This document shows, piece by piece, positions 16,568 to 25,169 of a stretch of 48,883 nucleotides of DNA. A program made the position numbers and the translations under genes. The DNA is from Afipia sp. 64-13 (GTDB lineage Bacteria; Pseudomonadota; Alphaproteobacteria; Rhizobiales; Xanthobacteraceae): NCBI GenBank assembly GCA_001897755.1, contig MKUJ01000009.1, forward strand, positions 288,848-337,730, read 5' to 3'. Each line of letters opens with the position of its first letter. The stretch's first letter is position 1. The notes beneath the pieces are model-generated. The model searched no databases and was not told where the DNA came from. It worked only from the letters and a program-made list of their open reading frames with translations.

Positions 16568-16783
16568 ATGGGTAGTCTGACCGACAAGTTGAAGGGCAAC
16601 GCGAACGAGGCGATCGGCAAGGCCAAGCAGGGTCTCGGTGAAGCCACCGGCTCGGCGAAATTGCAGGGCGAAGGCGCGCTGCAGGAAGCCAAGGGCCATG
16701 TGCAGAAGGCCGTGGGCGACGCCAAGGAAGCCACCAAGGACGCCGCCAACAAGGCGGCCGACGCCGCCAACCGCAAGCTGTAA
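16568..16783 (+). CDS. CsbD-family stress protein
   Basis: 71 residues starting at ATG 16568 (AGGAG 11 bases upstream). The whole protein is the CsbD domain: [20 protein letters not shown] and then repeated Ala/Lys/Glu-rich helices with the [13 protein letters not shown] block. CsbD proteins are small, hydrophilic, highly charged cytoplasmic proteins induced by general stress; their mechanism is unknown. The EcfG-like promoter just upstream fits this role. A strong hairpin terminator follows, so it is a single-gene unit. The longer in-frame reading from 16358 is rejected because it runs through the promoter. Confidence 0.9.
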   Translation: MGSLTDKLKGNANEAIGKAKQGLGEATGSAKLQGEGALQEAKGHVQKAVGDAKEATKDAANKAADAANRKL

Positions 16784-16806
16784 TCGCGCGTCATTCGCGA
16801 TCAACG

Positions 16807-16834
16807 AAAGGCCGGTCCCCAGGACCGGTCTTTC
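16807..16834 (+). terminator. intrinsic terminator of csbD
   Basis: A 12-bp stem (AAAGGCCGGTCC with GGACCGGTCTTT, one G-T pair) and a 3-base loop, ending in TTTC. It begins 24 bases after the csbD stop codon. Confidence 0.75.
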
Positions 16835-16884
16835 TGCTGCGCGAGGCACAGACAGCTACCGAGTTTCGCGCCGTTCGGAACTAT

Positions 16885-17003
16885 CGTCGTCATGGCCAGA
16901 TTTATTCCGGCCATCCACGCCTTGTTTTACCGAACATCCGATGAGGACGTGGATGCCCGTGACAAAAAGGCGTTCACGCCCGTCTTCGCCCGGGCATGAC
17001 GAG
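16885..17003. repeat. intergenic repeat of the CGTCATGGCCGG family (copy 2)
   Basis: Same composite layout as at 9723: CGTCATGGCCAGATTTATTC, CCGGCCATCCACGCC, spacer, GACGTGGATGCCCGTGACAA, and CGCCCGGGCATGACGAG. This copy carries an extra insertion (AAAAAGGCGTTCACGCCCGT). Confidence 0.7.
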
Positions 17004-17033
17004 TTTGCTGATTCCGTCTAAACCAACCCCACT

Positions 17034-17417
17034 CTACAACGCGCCTTCGGCTTTCAGCACCTCATGCGCGGCCTTGAAAGCCTCCAGTCCCGCGGGCACG
17101 CCGCAATAGGCGGTGGCGTGAATCAGGATTTCCTTGATCTCCTCGACGCTGACGCCGTTGGTCAGCGCGCCGCGCACATGAAGCTTCAATTCGGCCGGCT
17201 GCTTCAGCGCGGTCAGCATCGCCAGATTGATCATGCTGCGGGCCTTGCGATCGAGCCCCGGCCGCGTCCAGGCATGGCCCCAGCACCACTCCGTGGTGAT
17301 GGTCTGAAACGCCATCATGAAATCGTCGGCTTTGGCGATGCTGCCGTCGACATAATCGGCGCCCAGCACCTCGCGGCGGACCTTCAGGCCCTCCTTGAAT
17401 TTTTCGCTCTCGCTCAT
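17034..17417 (-). CDS. pcaC: 4-carboxymuconolactone decarboxylase
   Basis: 127 residues, the usual size of stand-alone PcaC, with the CMD domain along the entire length. Features include GLKVRREVLGADYVD at the N-terminus, the WGHAWTRPGLDRKARSMINL block, HVRGALTNGVSVEEIKEILI and HATAYCGVPAGLEAFKAAHE. It decarboxylates 4-carboxymuconolactone to beta-ketoadipate enol-lactone in protocatechuate breakdown. No other pca gene is in the window, so it is either a detached pathway gene or a paralogue of related AhpD-like function. A conserved Cys-x-x-Cys peroxidase motif is absent, which argues against AhpD. Confidence 0.85.
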   Translation of the reverse strand: MSESEKFKEGLKVRREVLGADYVDGSIAKADDFMMAFQTITTEWCWGHAWTRPGLDRKARSMINLAMLTALKQPAELKLHVRGALTNGVSVEEIKEILIHATAYCGVPAGLEAFKAAHEVLKAEGAL

Positions 17418-17537
17418 TGTCGGTCCTTGTGATCGTCCGTTCCGGGTTTGACGTAGGTCAACGCCATTTCATACCGTCGCCGCGATAGTCGGCAAGCGAA
17501 TCCTCGATCCACACATTCTTCAAAGCCGTGGCCCAAC

Positions 17538-17861
17538 ATGCAGCATGTTACCGGCATTTTCGCCGCCGCATTTCTCGCCGTCATGGCAACGACCGCAGCG
17601 CAGGCGATCTCGCCGGCCGAACAGCGCGGCAAGACGCTGGCGCTGACCTATTGCGCCAAATGCCACGCGGTCGATCGTCATTCGGAAAGCCCGCTGAAGA
17701 TCGCGCCGCCGTTCCGCACGCTGCACACCAGATATCCGATCGATGAACTGGGCGAAGCGCTGGCGGAAGGCATCGACACCGGCCATCCGACCATGCCGAT
17801 GTTCCGCTTCGAGCCGGATCAGGTCAACGATCTGCTCGCCTATCTGCGCACGCTGGAATAG
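17538..17861 (+). CDS. small periplasmic monohaem cytochrome c
   Basis: 107 residues with a signal peptide cut near AQA (residue 23). The haem-binding motif is CAKCH at residues 39-43 and a likely axial Met lies in HPTMPMFRFEPDQVNDL, typical of class I c-type cytochromes. The final helix (DQVNDLLAYLRTLE) is the standard cytochrome c end. It is a single-gene unit between the divergent pcaC gene and a repeat. It may carry electrons to an oxidase; the partner is unknown. Start chosen at ATG 17538, giving a normal signal peptide. Confidence 0.88.
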   Translation: MQHVTGIFAAAFLAVMATTAAQAISPAEQRGKTLALTYCAKCHAVDRHSESPLKIAPPFRTLHTRYPIDELGEALAEGIDTGHPTMPMFRFEPDQVNDLLAYLRTLE

Positions 17862-17900
17862 ATCGTCATCGAACGTTTCACGTTTGACGAAAATAGCTTT

Positions 17901-18024
17901 GTCGTCATGGCCGGGCATAACCTGTCGAAGACGGGCGTGAACGCCCTTTTGTCCCGGCCATCCACGTTTTCTGTCATTAAAATCCCAAGACGTGGATGCC
18001 CGGCATAAAGCCGGGCATGACGAG
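17901..18024. repeat. intergenic repeat of the CGTCATGGCCGG family (copy 3)
   Basis: Contains GTCGTCATGGCCGGGCATAA, GTCCCGGCCATCCACG, GACGTGGATGCCCGGC and GCCGGGCATGACGAG. It sits between the convergent cytochrome and pat genes. Confidence 0.7.
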
Positions 18025-18051
18025 TTGCTGATTCCAGCTAAATTCAATCGC

Positions 18052-20751
18052 TCAGCGTTTGGCGAGATCCAGCGAGACCAGACACAGATCGAGATCCTCC
18101 GCGCTGGTCTTCACGTCGAAGCCGAGCTTGCGGCACATGTCCAGCATGGTGGTGTTTTCCTGCAGCACCTCGCCGGAAATCCGCTTCAGCCCCTCGGCGC
18201 GGGCGTAGTCGATGATCAACTCCATCAACACCCAGCCAAGGCCCCGCCCCTTCAGATCGGAGCGCAGCAGAATGGCGTATTCGCCGGTCTCGTAGATCGA
18301 GTCGGAATGAATCCGCACCGCGCCGATCATTTCGCGGGTCTGTTCGTCCAGCGCGATGAACGCCATGGCGCGGGCGTAATCGATCTGCGTCAGGCGGGCG
18401 ATGAAGGCATGGCTGAAATCCCCCACCGCGGAGAAGAACCGCAGCCGCAGATCCTCCGGCGTGACATGGTGGAAGAACTCGCGTAGCAGCGGTTCGTCGT
18501 CCGGACGCATCGGCCGGATCAGAACCTCCCAGCCGTCCCTCAGCATCATGCGGCGCTGCCATTCCGACGGATAGGGCCGCACGGCGAAATTGGCGTTGCC
18601 GGGACCGGAGAATTTGCGCTCGGCGGCGCCGACCGCGACGCGCACATCGACCGCCAGCACGCCGTTCTGATCGGCCAGCAACGGATTGATGTCGAGCTCC
18701 TTGACCTGCGGCACGTCGGCCGCGAGCTGCGCCAGCTTCACCAGCGTCAGCGCGACCTCGTCGTCCTTCACCGCCGGCACGTCGCGATAAGCGCGCAGCA
18801 AACGCGAGACGCGAGTGCGGCCGATCAGATCGCGCGCCAGCACCATATCGAGCGGCGGCAGCGCCAGCGCCTTGTCGTTGATCACCTCGACGGCGGTGCC
18901 GCCGCGGCCGAACACGATCACCGGACCAAAGGTCGGGTCGGTGGCGATGCCGAGAATGAGTTCGCGCGCCCTGGTCCGCAGCACCATCGGCTGCACGATG
19001 AAGCCGGACAGATGCGCGTCAGGCAGCCGCGCCTTCGCCCGCGTCAGGATTTCGGCGGCGGCGGCGCGCACCGCATCCGCGCTGGTGAGGTTGAGCACCA
19101 CGCCACCGATATCGGATTTATGAATGATGTCGCGCGACAGCACTTTGAGCACCACGGTCTGGCCCTGCGCGAAGAACGGCGCGGCGAGCCGCGCGGCCTC
19201 CTCCGCGTCGGCGGCGGCGAGCGTCGCCACCATCGGAATCTGGTAGAGCTCGAACAGGCGCTTGATCTCGATCGGGTCGAGCCAATGGCGGCCATCGGCC
19301 ACCGCCGCGGCGACCACCGCGCGCGCCGCGTCCGGATCCGGTTCGAAATTCGCCGGCAGGCTGGGCGGCACCTCGGCCAGGGATTCGACCACCTCGCGGT
19401 GATGCACCAGATGCATGAAGCCGCGCGCCGCGTCGTCCTCGGTCGGATAGTTAGGAATCGCGGCGTCGTTGAACACCTTGTTGAGCGCCTCGTCCGCGCC
19501 GACCCACACCGCCATCACCGGCTTGTCCGAGGTGCGCTTCTCGCGGTCGGCGATGACGACGCCCGTCACCCGCGCGGCGATATCGCTCGCCTTGGCGATC
19601 GCGGTCTGCACGTTCATCACCAGCACGGCGTCGTTGTCGGGATCGCTGAGCAGCACCTTGAGCGCGGCGGCGTAACGCGCCGCATCGGCATCGCCGACAA
19701 TGTCGATCGGATTGGCTTTCGACCATGTCGGCGGCAGCACCGCATCGAGCCGCGCGAAGGTTTCCGGCGAAAGCGCCGCCGGAATGCCGCCGAGCTCGAC
19801 CAGACGGTCGACCGCGAGCACGCCGATGCCGCCGCCATTGGTCAGGATCGCGAGACGCTTGCCGTGCGGCGGACGGGCGCGGCCCAGCGTCTCGGCGCAG
19901 TCGAACAATTCGCGCAGACTGAACACACGCAGGATGCCGGCGCGGCGGAACGCGGCGTCATACACCGCATCCGATCCGGCCAGCGCGCCGGTATGGGTCG
20001 CCGCCGCCTTGGCGCCCTGCGCCATGCGGCCCGACTTCACCACCACGATCGGCTTGACGCGCGCGGCGGCGCGCGCCGCCGACATGAACTTGCGGGCGTT
20101 CTTGACCGCCTCGATATAGAGCAGGATCGCGTCGGTCCGCGGATCGAGCGCGAAGAAATCCAGGAGGTCGGCGATATCGACATCGAGCTGGTCGCCGATC
20201 GAGACGATGCCGGAGAAGCCGACGCCCTCCTGCGCCGCCCAGTCCACCATGCCGGTGGCGATGGCGCCGGATTGCGAGATCAGCGCGAGATTGCCCGGGG
20301 CCGCCATGCTGGCGGCGAAACTGGCATTGAGATGGACGCCCGGCATCATCACGCCGAGGCAGTTCGGCCCGATCAGCCGCATGCCGTAAGCGCGCGCGGC
20401 CTCGTTGGTGCGCTCGGCGAGCGAGCCGGGCCCATGGCCAAGCCCGGCGGTGACGATCACCGCGCCGGCCACCCCGCGCCGCGCCGCCTCGGCAATGATG
20501 CCCGGCACCTGCGGCGCGGGCGCGGTCACCACGATGAGATCGGGAACGAACGGCAATGCAGCAAGATCCGGCACCGTCGTCATGCCGTCGATCTGCGGAT
20601 AGCGCGGATTGACCACGCCGAACCCGCCGGCAAAGCCCGCCTTGCGCAGGTTGTTGAGAATCGCACGCCCGACCGATCCCTGGCGCGGGCTTGCTCCGAT
20701 CAGCGCCACCGCTTGCGGCGCCAGCACGTTGCTCAGGCGATAGGTTGACAT
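18052..20751 (-). CDS. pat: Pat-like protein acetyltransferase (acyl-CoA synthetase scaffold + GNAT)
   Basis: 899 residues from the ATG at 20751 (MSTYRLSNVLAPQAVALIGA). The order of domains is CoA-binding (about residues 5-100), succinyl-CoA-ligase-like flavodoxin domain (about 150-290, with GPNCLGVMMPG and the conserved THTGALAGSDAVYDAAFRRA), ATP-grasp (about 490-710, TVVLKVLSRDIIHKSDIGGV) and a C-terminal GNAT domain (about 740-890, with the acetyl-CoA loop LRSDLKGRGLGWVLMELIID). This layout is that of Salmonella and Rhodopseudomonas Pat, which acetylates and so switches off acyl-CoA synthetases. An active ADP-forming acetate-CoA ligase cannot be excluded because the ligase domains look intact. 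It is monocistronic; the deacetylase partner is not in the window. Confidence 0.85.
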   Translation of the reverse strand: MSTYRLSNVLAPQAVALIGASPRQGSVGRAILNNLRKAGFAGGFGVVNPRYPQIDGMTTVPDLAALPFVPDLIVVTAPAPQVPGIIAEAARRGVAGAVIVTAGLGHGPGSLAERTNEAARAYGMRLIGPNCLGVMMPGVHLNASFAASMAAPGNLALISQSGAIATGMVDWAAQEGVGFSGIVSIGDQLDVDIADLLDFFALDPRTDAILLYIEAVKNARKFMSAARAAARVKPIVVVKSGRMAQGAKAAATHTGALAGSDAVYDAAFRRAGILRVFSLRELFDCAETLGRARPPHGKRLAILTNGGGIGVLAVDRLVELGGIPAALSPETFARLDAVLPPTWSKANPIDIVGDADAARYAAALKVLLSDPDNDAVLVMNVQTAIAKASDIAARVTGVVIADREKRTSDKPVMAVWVGADEALNKVFNDAAIPNYPTEDDAARGFMHLVHHREVVESLAEVPPSLPANFEPDPDAARAVVAAAVADGRHWLDPIEIKRLFELYQIPMVATLAAADAEEAARLAAPFFAQGQTVVLKVLSRDIIHKSDIGGVVLNLTSADAVRAAAAEILTRAKARLPDAHLSGFIVQPMVLRTRARELILGIATDPTFGPVIVFGRGGTAVEVINDKALALPPLDMVLARDLIGRTRVSRLLRAYRDVPAVKDDEVALTLVKLAQLAADVPQVKELDINPLLADQNGVLAVDVRVAVGAAERKFSGPGNANFAVRPYPSEWQRRMMLRDGWEVLIRPMRPDDEPLLREFFHHVTPEDLRLRFFSAVGDFSHAFIARLTQIDYARAMAFIALDEQTREMIGAVRIHSDSIYETGEYAILLRSDLKGRGLGWVLMELIIDYARAEGLKRISGEVLQENTTMLDMCRKLGFDVKTSAEDLDLCLVSLDLAKR

Positions 20752-21012
20752 CTGCTCACAACAATGAGGCGGGTCGGTTGCATGCGACGACAAGCTTTGC
20801 ATGCATTATGCCAGAAATCATGACGCACGTTCCATCGCTCTCTCATTTTGGCAATGACGACTCACGGAAACGGTCATGATTCCATCACAACACTACACGA
20901 AGCTTGCGGCCTGCGACGAAAAGACCACGATGAACGGTTTTATTGTTGAGCCCCATCAAAGTCCTGTCACGTTGTCCGGGATTGATAGCAAGACAACCGC
21001 CGGAGGCCGACG

Positions 21013-21408
21013 ATGCCCAAGCTGCAGCCCATTCCCGAGACGGACGAGACATCGCTTCCCGAGGAGACCACGCCGCTTGCCGATGCGACCCAGCGCGGGC
21101 TGGAACTGATGCTTGCGGCGCAGCAGGCGATGTTCGAGGAGATCATCCACACCCGCGACGACGCGATCGAACACGCGCTGGTGCAGGCCCGCGTGTCCGC
21201 CGAACTGATCTCGAAGATCGCCGGCGCGCATTCGGTCAGGGACATGGTGAACGTCTGGAGCGAATGCAGCCAGCATCAGATCGACGTGCTGACGCAGGAC
21301 AGCGAGCGCGCGATGGGTCATGTCCGCAATCTGGTGGAATGCTCGTTCGCCCTCGCGCGCGCGGCGACGCGGTCCGACCCCGGCCACCCGGCGGCCGGGC
21401 CGTCCTGA
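21013..21408 (+). CDS. phasin-like helical protein
   Basis: 131 residues, almost entirely predicted amphipathic helix between residues 20 and 115 (LADATQRGLELMLAAQQAMF, ARVSAELISKIAGAHSVRDM, WSECSQHQIDVLTQDSERAM). The spacing and the block around VWSECSQHQIDVLTQDSERA resemble the Phasin_2 family, proteins that coat polyhydroxyalkanoate granules. The N-terminus is acidic and Pro-rich. No PHA synthesis genes are near, so granule binding is only inferred. The ribosome site is CCGGAGG 7 bases ahead of the ATG. It converges on the TDT transporter gene with only 6 bases between stops. Confidence 0.65.
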   Translation: MPKLQPIPETDETSLPEETTPLADATQRGLELMLAAQQAMFEEIIHTRDDAIEHALVQARVSAELISKIAGAHSVRDMVNVWSECSQHQIDVLTQDSERAMGHVRNLVECSFALARAATRSDPGHPAAGPS

Positions 21409-21414
21409 CAATCG

Positions 21415-22527
21415 TCATGACAATGCGGGCGCCTCGGCCGGCTGCATGAAGCGGCGCAGGCTGCGCCAGTTGCTGACGACGAGACCGATGGCGGTCATGC
21501 TCCACACCGCCAGCGCGACCCAGACCATCACCTGCGAGATCGTGCGCAGTGGCGAGAATTCGACCGCGAGCGACAGCCGCAGGCTGGCCAGCGCATACAT
21601 GCCGAGCGGAAACACCAGGCTCCACAGCATCGGCGTGTAGCTGATCGGCACGCGGCAGACGATGTGCTTCCACAGGCCGAACAGAATCAGCATGGGAATC
21701 CACCAGGTGCCCCAGGCCCAGATGATCAGCGTCATGCCGTCGATGAAGGGCCGCATCGCCTGAAGGAACGGCAGCCCGCTGTCGGTCATGATCAGGGTCG
21801 AGCCGGCATTGGTCGAGATCGCGGCCGCGCCCATCACCACCCAGAGCAGCGGCGTGATGTCGTCCGTGCCGACATCGAAGAAGAAGATGCGGTGCGCGAA
21901 CAGAACGATGAAGATACCGTAGAGCCCGAGCCCGACGCCCCACAGCATGTGGATCAGCACGAACACCGAGCGACTGAGATCGCCCATCGCGGGCGCGACC
22001 AGCGTGCCGAGAATGACCAGCGACTCGGTGCCGACGATCGCGATCAGCCAGCCGCCATGCACGACATTGGCGCCCTGCGTGGTGTTGATGAAGATGAGAA
22101 CGCCGAAACTGAAATAGATCAGGAAGAACCACATCGCGAGCGCGAACAGCCACAGGCCGAGCGCGGCGGTGGCGTAGCCGCGCAGATGCAGCCCGACGCC
22201 GAACACATCGGTGCCGGCAACGATGGTGAAGAACGCGAACACAAGGCGCGGGTTGACGAGATCGGCGTATAATGCGGTGCGAAAGCGCAACAGCCGCCAC
22301 ATCGTGACGGTCAGCAGCCACGGATAGGCGAACAGGTTGAAGGTGAACAGCGCGGCGGAATGATCGCGGAAACCTTCGAAGAACAGCGCGTTGGAAATGA
22401 TGCCGGTGGCCATCACCAGCGCGAAGCAGCCGGGATAGAGCGTTTCGATGCGATGATCGAGCCACGCCGCCACGCCTGGCACGGATGCGCGCGACACCGG
22501 ATCATTGCAAGATTCGACAGGCGGCAT
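21415..22527 (-). CDS. TDT/SLAC1-family transporter (TehA/Mae1-like)
   Basis: 370 residues from the ATG at 22527, with about ten membrane helices. The family opening is visible as IETLYPGCFALVMATGIISN near residues 20-39, followed by alternating hydrophobic segments such as LVFAFFTIVAGTDVFGVGLH and MWFFLIYFSFGVLIFINTTQ. TDT members transport malate, sulfite or other small anions, or confer tellurite resistance. Substrate cannot be told here. The longer in-frame reading from 22662 adds a basic stretch with no membrane character and is not preferred. The gene stands alone after the convergent phasin-like gene. Confidence 0.82.
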   Translation of the reverse strand: MPPVESCNDPVSRASVPGVAAWLDHRIETLYPGCFALVMATGIISNALFFEGFRDHSAALFTFNLFAYPWLLTVTMWRLLRFRTALYADLVNPRLVFAFFTIVAGTDVFGVGLHLRGYATAALGLWLFALAMWFFLIYFSFGVLIFINTTQGANVVHGGWLIAIVGTESLVILGTLVAPAMGDLSRSVFVLIHMLWGVGLGLYGIFIVLFAHRIFFFDVGTDDITPLLWVVMGAAAISTNAGSTLIMTDSGLPFLQAMRPFIDGMTLIIWAWGTWWIPMLILFGLWKHIVCRVPISYTPMLWSLVFPLGMYALASLRLSLAVEFSPLRTISQVMVWVALAVWSMTAIGLVVSNWRSLRRFMQPAEAPALS

Positions 22528-23406
22528 GAGCTTACGCTGAAGCTTGCCGATGCGGCAGCCCAAACGGCGGCGGCCGCGCCGGACTGTGACGTTCACCAAA
22601 CGGCGAAGAAGGCCGTAGCTATGACATAGGCCCCGGCACGACGCAACGCCGGGCTCGGCCAACGCAACCGCGTATTGAATGCTAGCGGAAAACCGGCCTC
22701 GAGGGGTTGCGAAACATCAACGGAGGCAACACGGCACGCGTGCTCATCTCCATCGCGCATGCCGACATATATACATATATAATGTGTATGATTTTATCAT
22801 GCGCATGCCGCGAGAGCGGCAGCGCGACATCCGGCGCGCACGTCATGGTTTTGCCCGGCTTTACGCCGGGCATCCACGTCTTCACGGTATTTCAGTCAGA
22901 AGAAAACGTGGATGGCCGGGACAAGTCCGGCCATGACGAGACGCGCGCCGAATGTCGCGCGAGTTTCGTTACCAGCGAACCGGGATCGTGACTGTCTTAC
23001 CGATGATGGTCTCGCCGATGTCCGGCGTTTGGCGGCGCGGCGCTGCCCCCGCCGGACCGCAGCAACGCCGGCGACTCCCGGTATCATCGCGGCGTTGCAG
23101 CAGGTCTTCGAGACGCATGCTGCGACAGCGTCCGCAGCCTCTACACAATTCCGGGAGGCGCGACGCTTCGAGTTCCTCTCCACGACAAGAAACGCAAGCA
23201 GGCTTTTGAATCGGTTGGGAATTTCGTGATCTTAACGGCGTTATGAGAATATCGTCGGAGCAATTCCGCCTCCGCAGAAAGGCATTGCAGCTTTGCGGAA
23301 AGCTTGGTTAGCTGGTTTCCCCTGGTTAAAGTTCGAATAAATTGCAGACAGATGTGTTCCGCGTAGAAATTGGTACCGTGTCCAAGCCTACCAGTAGGGG
23401 CGTATC
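22528..23406. other. 879-bp non-coding region with a repeat copy and an AT-rich patch
   Basis: No supported gene. The stretch 22768-22800 is strongly AT-rich (ACATATATACATATATAATG) inside very GC-rich DNA and could be a promoter or bent DNA. A repeat copy lies at 22841-22940. The region 22941-23400 has open frames only because of GC content. The last 100 bases are the leader of the LuxR-type gene. Confidence 0.5.
22841..22940. repeat. intergenic repeat of the CGTCATGGCCGG family (copy 4)
   Basis: Runs from CGTCATGGTTTTGCCCGGC through GCCGGGCATCCACGTC, a spacer, AACGTGGATGGCCGGGACAA, to GTCCGGCCATGACGAG. Here the two half-units are in the opposite order from copies 1 and 2. Confidence 0.7.
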
Positions 23407-24519
23407 ATGAGTATTAGGGGTCATCTGCTCTTTCATGAGAGAAGGAGCGCGTTAGGCCAGTCGCTCAGACCACTAACGCATAATTCTCCGAACTTCACCG
23501 CATCCGGCTTCGCCTCACCACATCCCGACAACAGCCCGAACTGCGATCCGCCGCTTTGCGATCCGCCGTTCAGCGGATCCTCTCAGAACGATCCGCCAAG
23601 TTGCGCTCCGCCCGGCGGCTATCCCAAGCAGATTAAGCCCAGGCAACCGGCCGACAAGCGGCCTCCTTCGAACTTCATCGCACCTCCTTGCACCCCAACG
23701 TCATCTCCCCGGCTTCGATCGGCCGCGCCGCGATCCGACGAGCGCATCGCCCGACAGAATTGCAGCGAGCCTTCCGCGCAAGACGCGACATCTCCCCGGC
23801 ACTCCATCCATATTCCCGCTGATCCGCCTGCGTCCGGCGAGGCCCCTCACCTCAAGGCCAACAACGGATTCGACCACGCCTCGCCCGCCGCGACCAGACA
23901 CGGCATCGTGGTCGTGCACCATCGCGCCATCTTCCGCGAATGCTTCGTGCGCTGTCTGGAGCTGTCCTACAAAAGCCACGACATCTTCGCTTTCACCGAC
24001 ATCACGGCGTGGCGGCAATCCGGCAACCAAAGCGCACGCTCGCCCGCGGTGATCGTGTTCTTCGTGGATGGCGTCGATACACAGAGCACCGAGGATTTGA
24101 ACTATCTCGAAACCGCGGCCGCAAGCGTTCCAGTCGTGATCATGTCCGATATCGACGATGCCAACCACATCATGCGCGCATTGAAAGGCGGCGCGCGCGG
24201 TTACATCCCGACCAGCCTGCCGTTCAATGTCGCGGTGGAAGCGGTCCGCCTCGTCGAGGCGGGCGGGACATTCGTGCCGGCGAGCAGCTTCGAGCTCGAT
24301 CGCGACAGGTCCGGGACGACACCGAAGCCGGCCGACCTGCTGACGGAGCGGCAGATGATGGTGGCCGAAGCGCTGTGTCAGGGCCTAGCCAACAAGCAGA
24401 TCGCCTATGAGCTGCGCATGAGCGAGCACACGGTGAAGGTGCATCTGCGCCATATCATGCGCAAGCTCAAGGCCCGCAACAGAACCGAGGTCGCGGTGCT
24501 GACCAAGGATTTCTTTTGA
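23407..24519 (+). CDS. LuxR-type regulator with degenerate receiver and odd N-terminal extension
   Basis: 370 residues in the open frame. The C-terminal LuxR helix-turn-helix is unmistakable (LTERQMMVAEALCQGLANKQ, IAYELRMSEHTVKVHLRHIM, about residues 312-367). Before it, residues 165-300 resemble a NarL-type receiver, but the acidic pair that holds Mg is replaced by His-His (GIVVVHHRAIFRECF) and the conserved Lys is missing (GYIPTSLP). One Asp remains near the phosphorylation position (VFFVDG). It is probably not phosphorylated in the normal way. Residues 1-160 are Pro/Ser/Asn/Cys-rich with repeated DPP units and codon use unlike the rest, so the true start may lie downstream, although no good internal start with a ribosome site is evident. 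Confidence 0.75.
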   Translation: MSIRGHLLFHERRSALGQSLRPLTHNSPNFTASGFASPHPDNSPNCDPPLCDPPFSGSSQNDPPSCAPPGGYPKQIKPRQPADKRPPSNFIAPPCTPTSSPRLRSAAPRSDERIARQNCSEPSAQDATSPRHSIHIPADPPASGEAPHLKANNGFDHASPAATRHGIVVVHHRAIFRECFVRCLELSYKSHDIFAFTDITAWRQSGNQSARSPAVIVFFVDGVDTQSTEDLNYLETAAASVPVVIMSDIDDANHIMRALKGGARGYIPTSLPFNVAVEAVRLVEAGGTFVPASSFELDRDRSGTTPKPADLLTERQMMVAEALCQGLANKQIAYELRMSEHTVKVHLRHIMRKLKARNRTEVAVLTKDFF

Positions 24520-24658
24520 CGGCTTGTTTTTGAAGCTTGTTTTCTGAAGCCCTGTTGCCCGAGGTTTGGGACGCCGAATGCGGACGCACGCCGCGGCGGC
24601 AGTGAGCGCCGGAGCGCGATCATCACCAGCGCCACACGTTCGGGCGTCGTGCCGGCGT

Positions 24659-24979
24659 TCAGGCGCGTCCCTGAATCGGCATGGAGAGCAATTCGTTGGC
24701 GGGCGGAGCCGAGGCCGCCATGCGCAGCACGGTCTGCAGCATGTCGATGTCGGTCGCGCGCAGCGGCTGCCAGCCGCAGGGGCATTCGCCGCGCCGGTGG
24801 CTGTCCGCCACCTGCCGGTAAACCGCGCCGAGCGCGCCGGCCATCACACTCATCACCGACATCGGCGTCAGTCCCGATGCATTGAGCGCGCGGCAGAACG
24901 CCGCCATCATCGCCTGATCGAGATCGGCGCGAACGCTCTCGCGATCCGTGGTGCCCATCACATCCTGCTGCTCCAGCAT
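24659..24979 (-). CDS. conserved-looking hypothetical protein, 106 residues
   Basis: Not recognised. Starts at ATG 24979 with a strong ribosome site (GGGAGGAG 3-5 bases upstream); a GTG six codons earlier would overlap that site. It is a soluble, mostly helical protein with many Met residues (PMSVMSVMAGALGAVY) and a short Cys motif (RRGECPCGWQPLRATDID) that could bind metal or form a disulfide. No signal peptide. It converges on the LuxR-type gene, with 139 bases between the stops. Confidence 0.55.
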   Translation of the reverse strand: MLEQQDVMGTTDRESVRADLDQAMMAAFCRALNASGLTPMSVMSVMAGALGAVYRQVADSHRRGECPCGWQPLRATDIDMLQTVLRMAASAPPANELLSMPIQGRA

Positions 24980-25151
24980 CTGCTCCTCCCTGCTCACGCC
25001 ACGCGACGGGCGGGCGCATGACGACCAGTAAGCGGTCGAGGGCCGAGGCTCAACACGTCACCGCCAGACTGGAATTAGAAGACCTCCAGCGGCGGCGCGC
25101 GCATCCGTCGTCATGACCATGCCGGCCGGCCGCGGAGCCGAGCGATGCAAG

Positions 25152-25169
25152 GCTGGCCTTAAGGCCAGC
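25152..25169 (-). terminator. palindromic hairpin at the end of the thiocyanate-dehydrogenase unit
   Basis: A perfect 18-bp palindrome (GCTGGCCTTAAGGCCAGC) containing the TAA stop codon of the pentapeptide-repeat gene in its loop. Only a weak T-rich tail follows on the minus strand. It is the only strong hairpin at the end of this gene set, so it probably ends or stabilises the transcript. Confidence 0.5.

Noticed and set aside
22912-23229. Plus-strand frame of 105 codons
   Set aside because: It starts inside an interspersed repeat, has no ribosome site and shows random composition.
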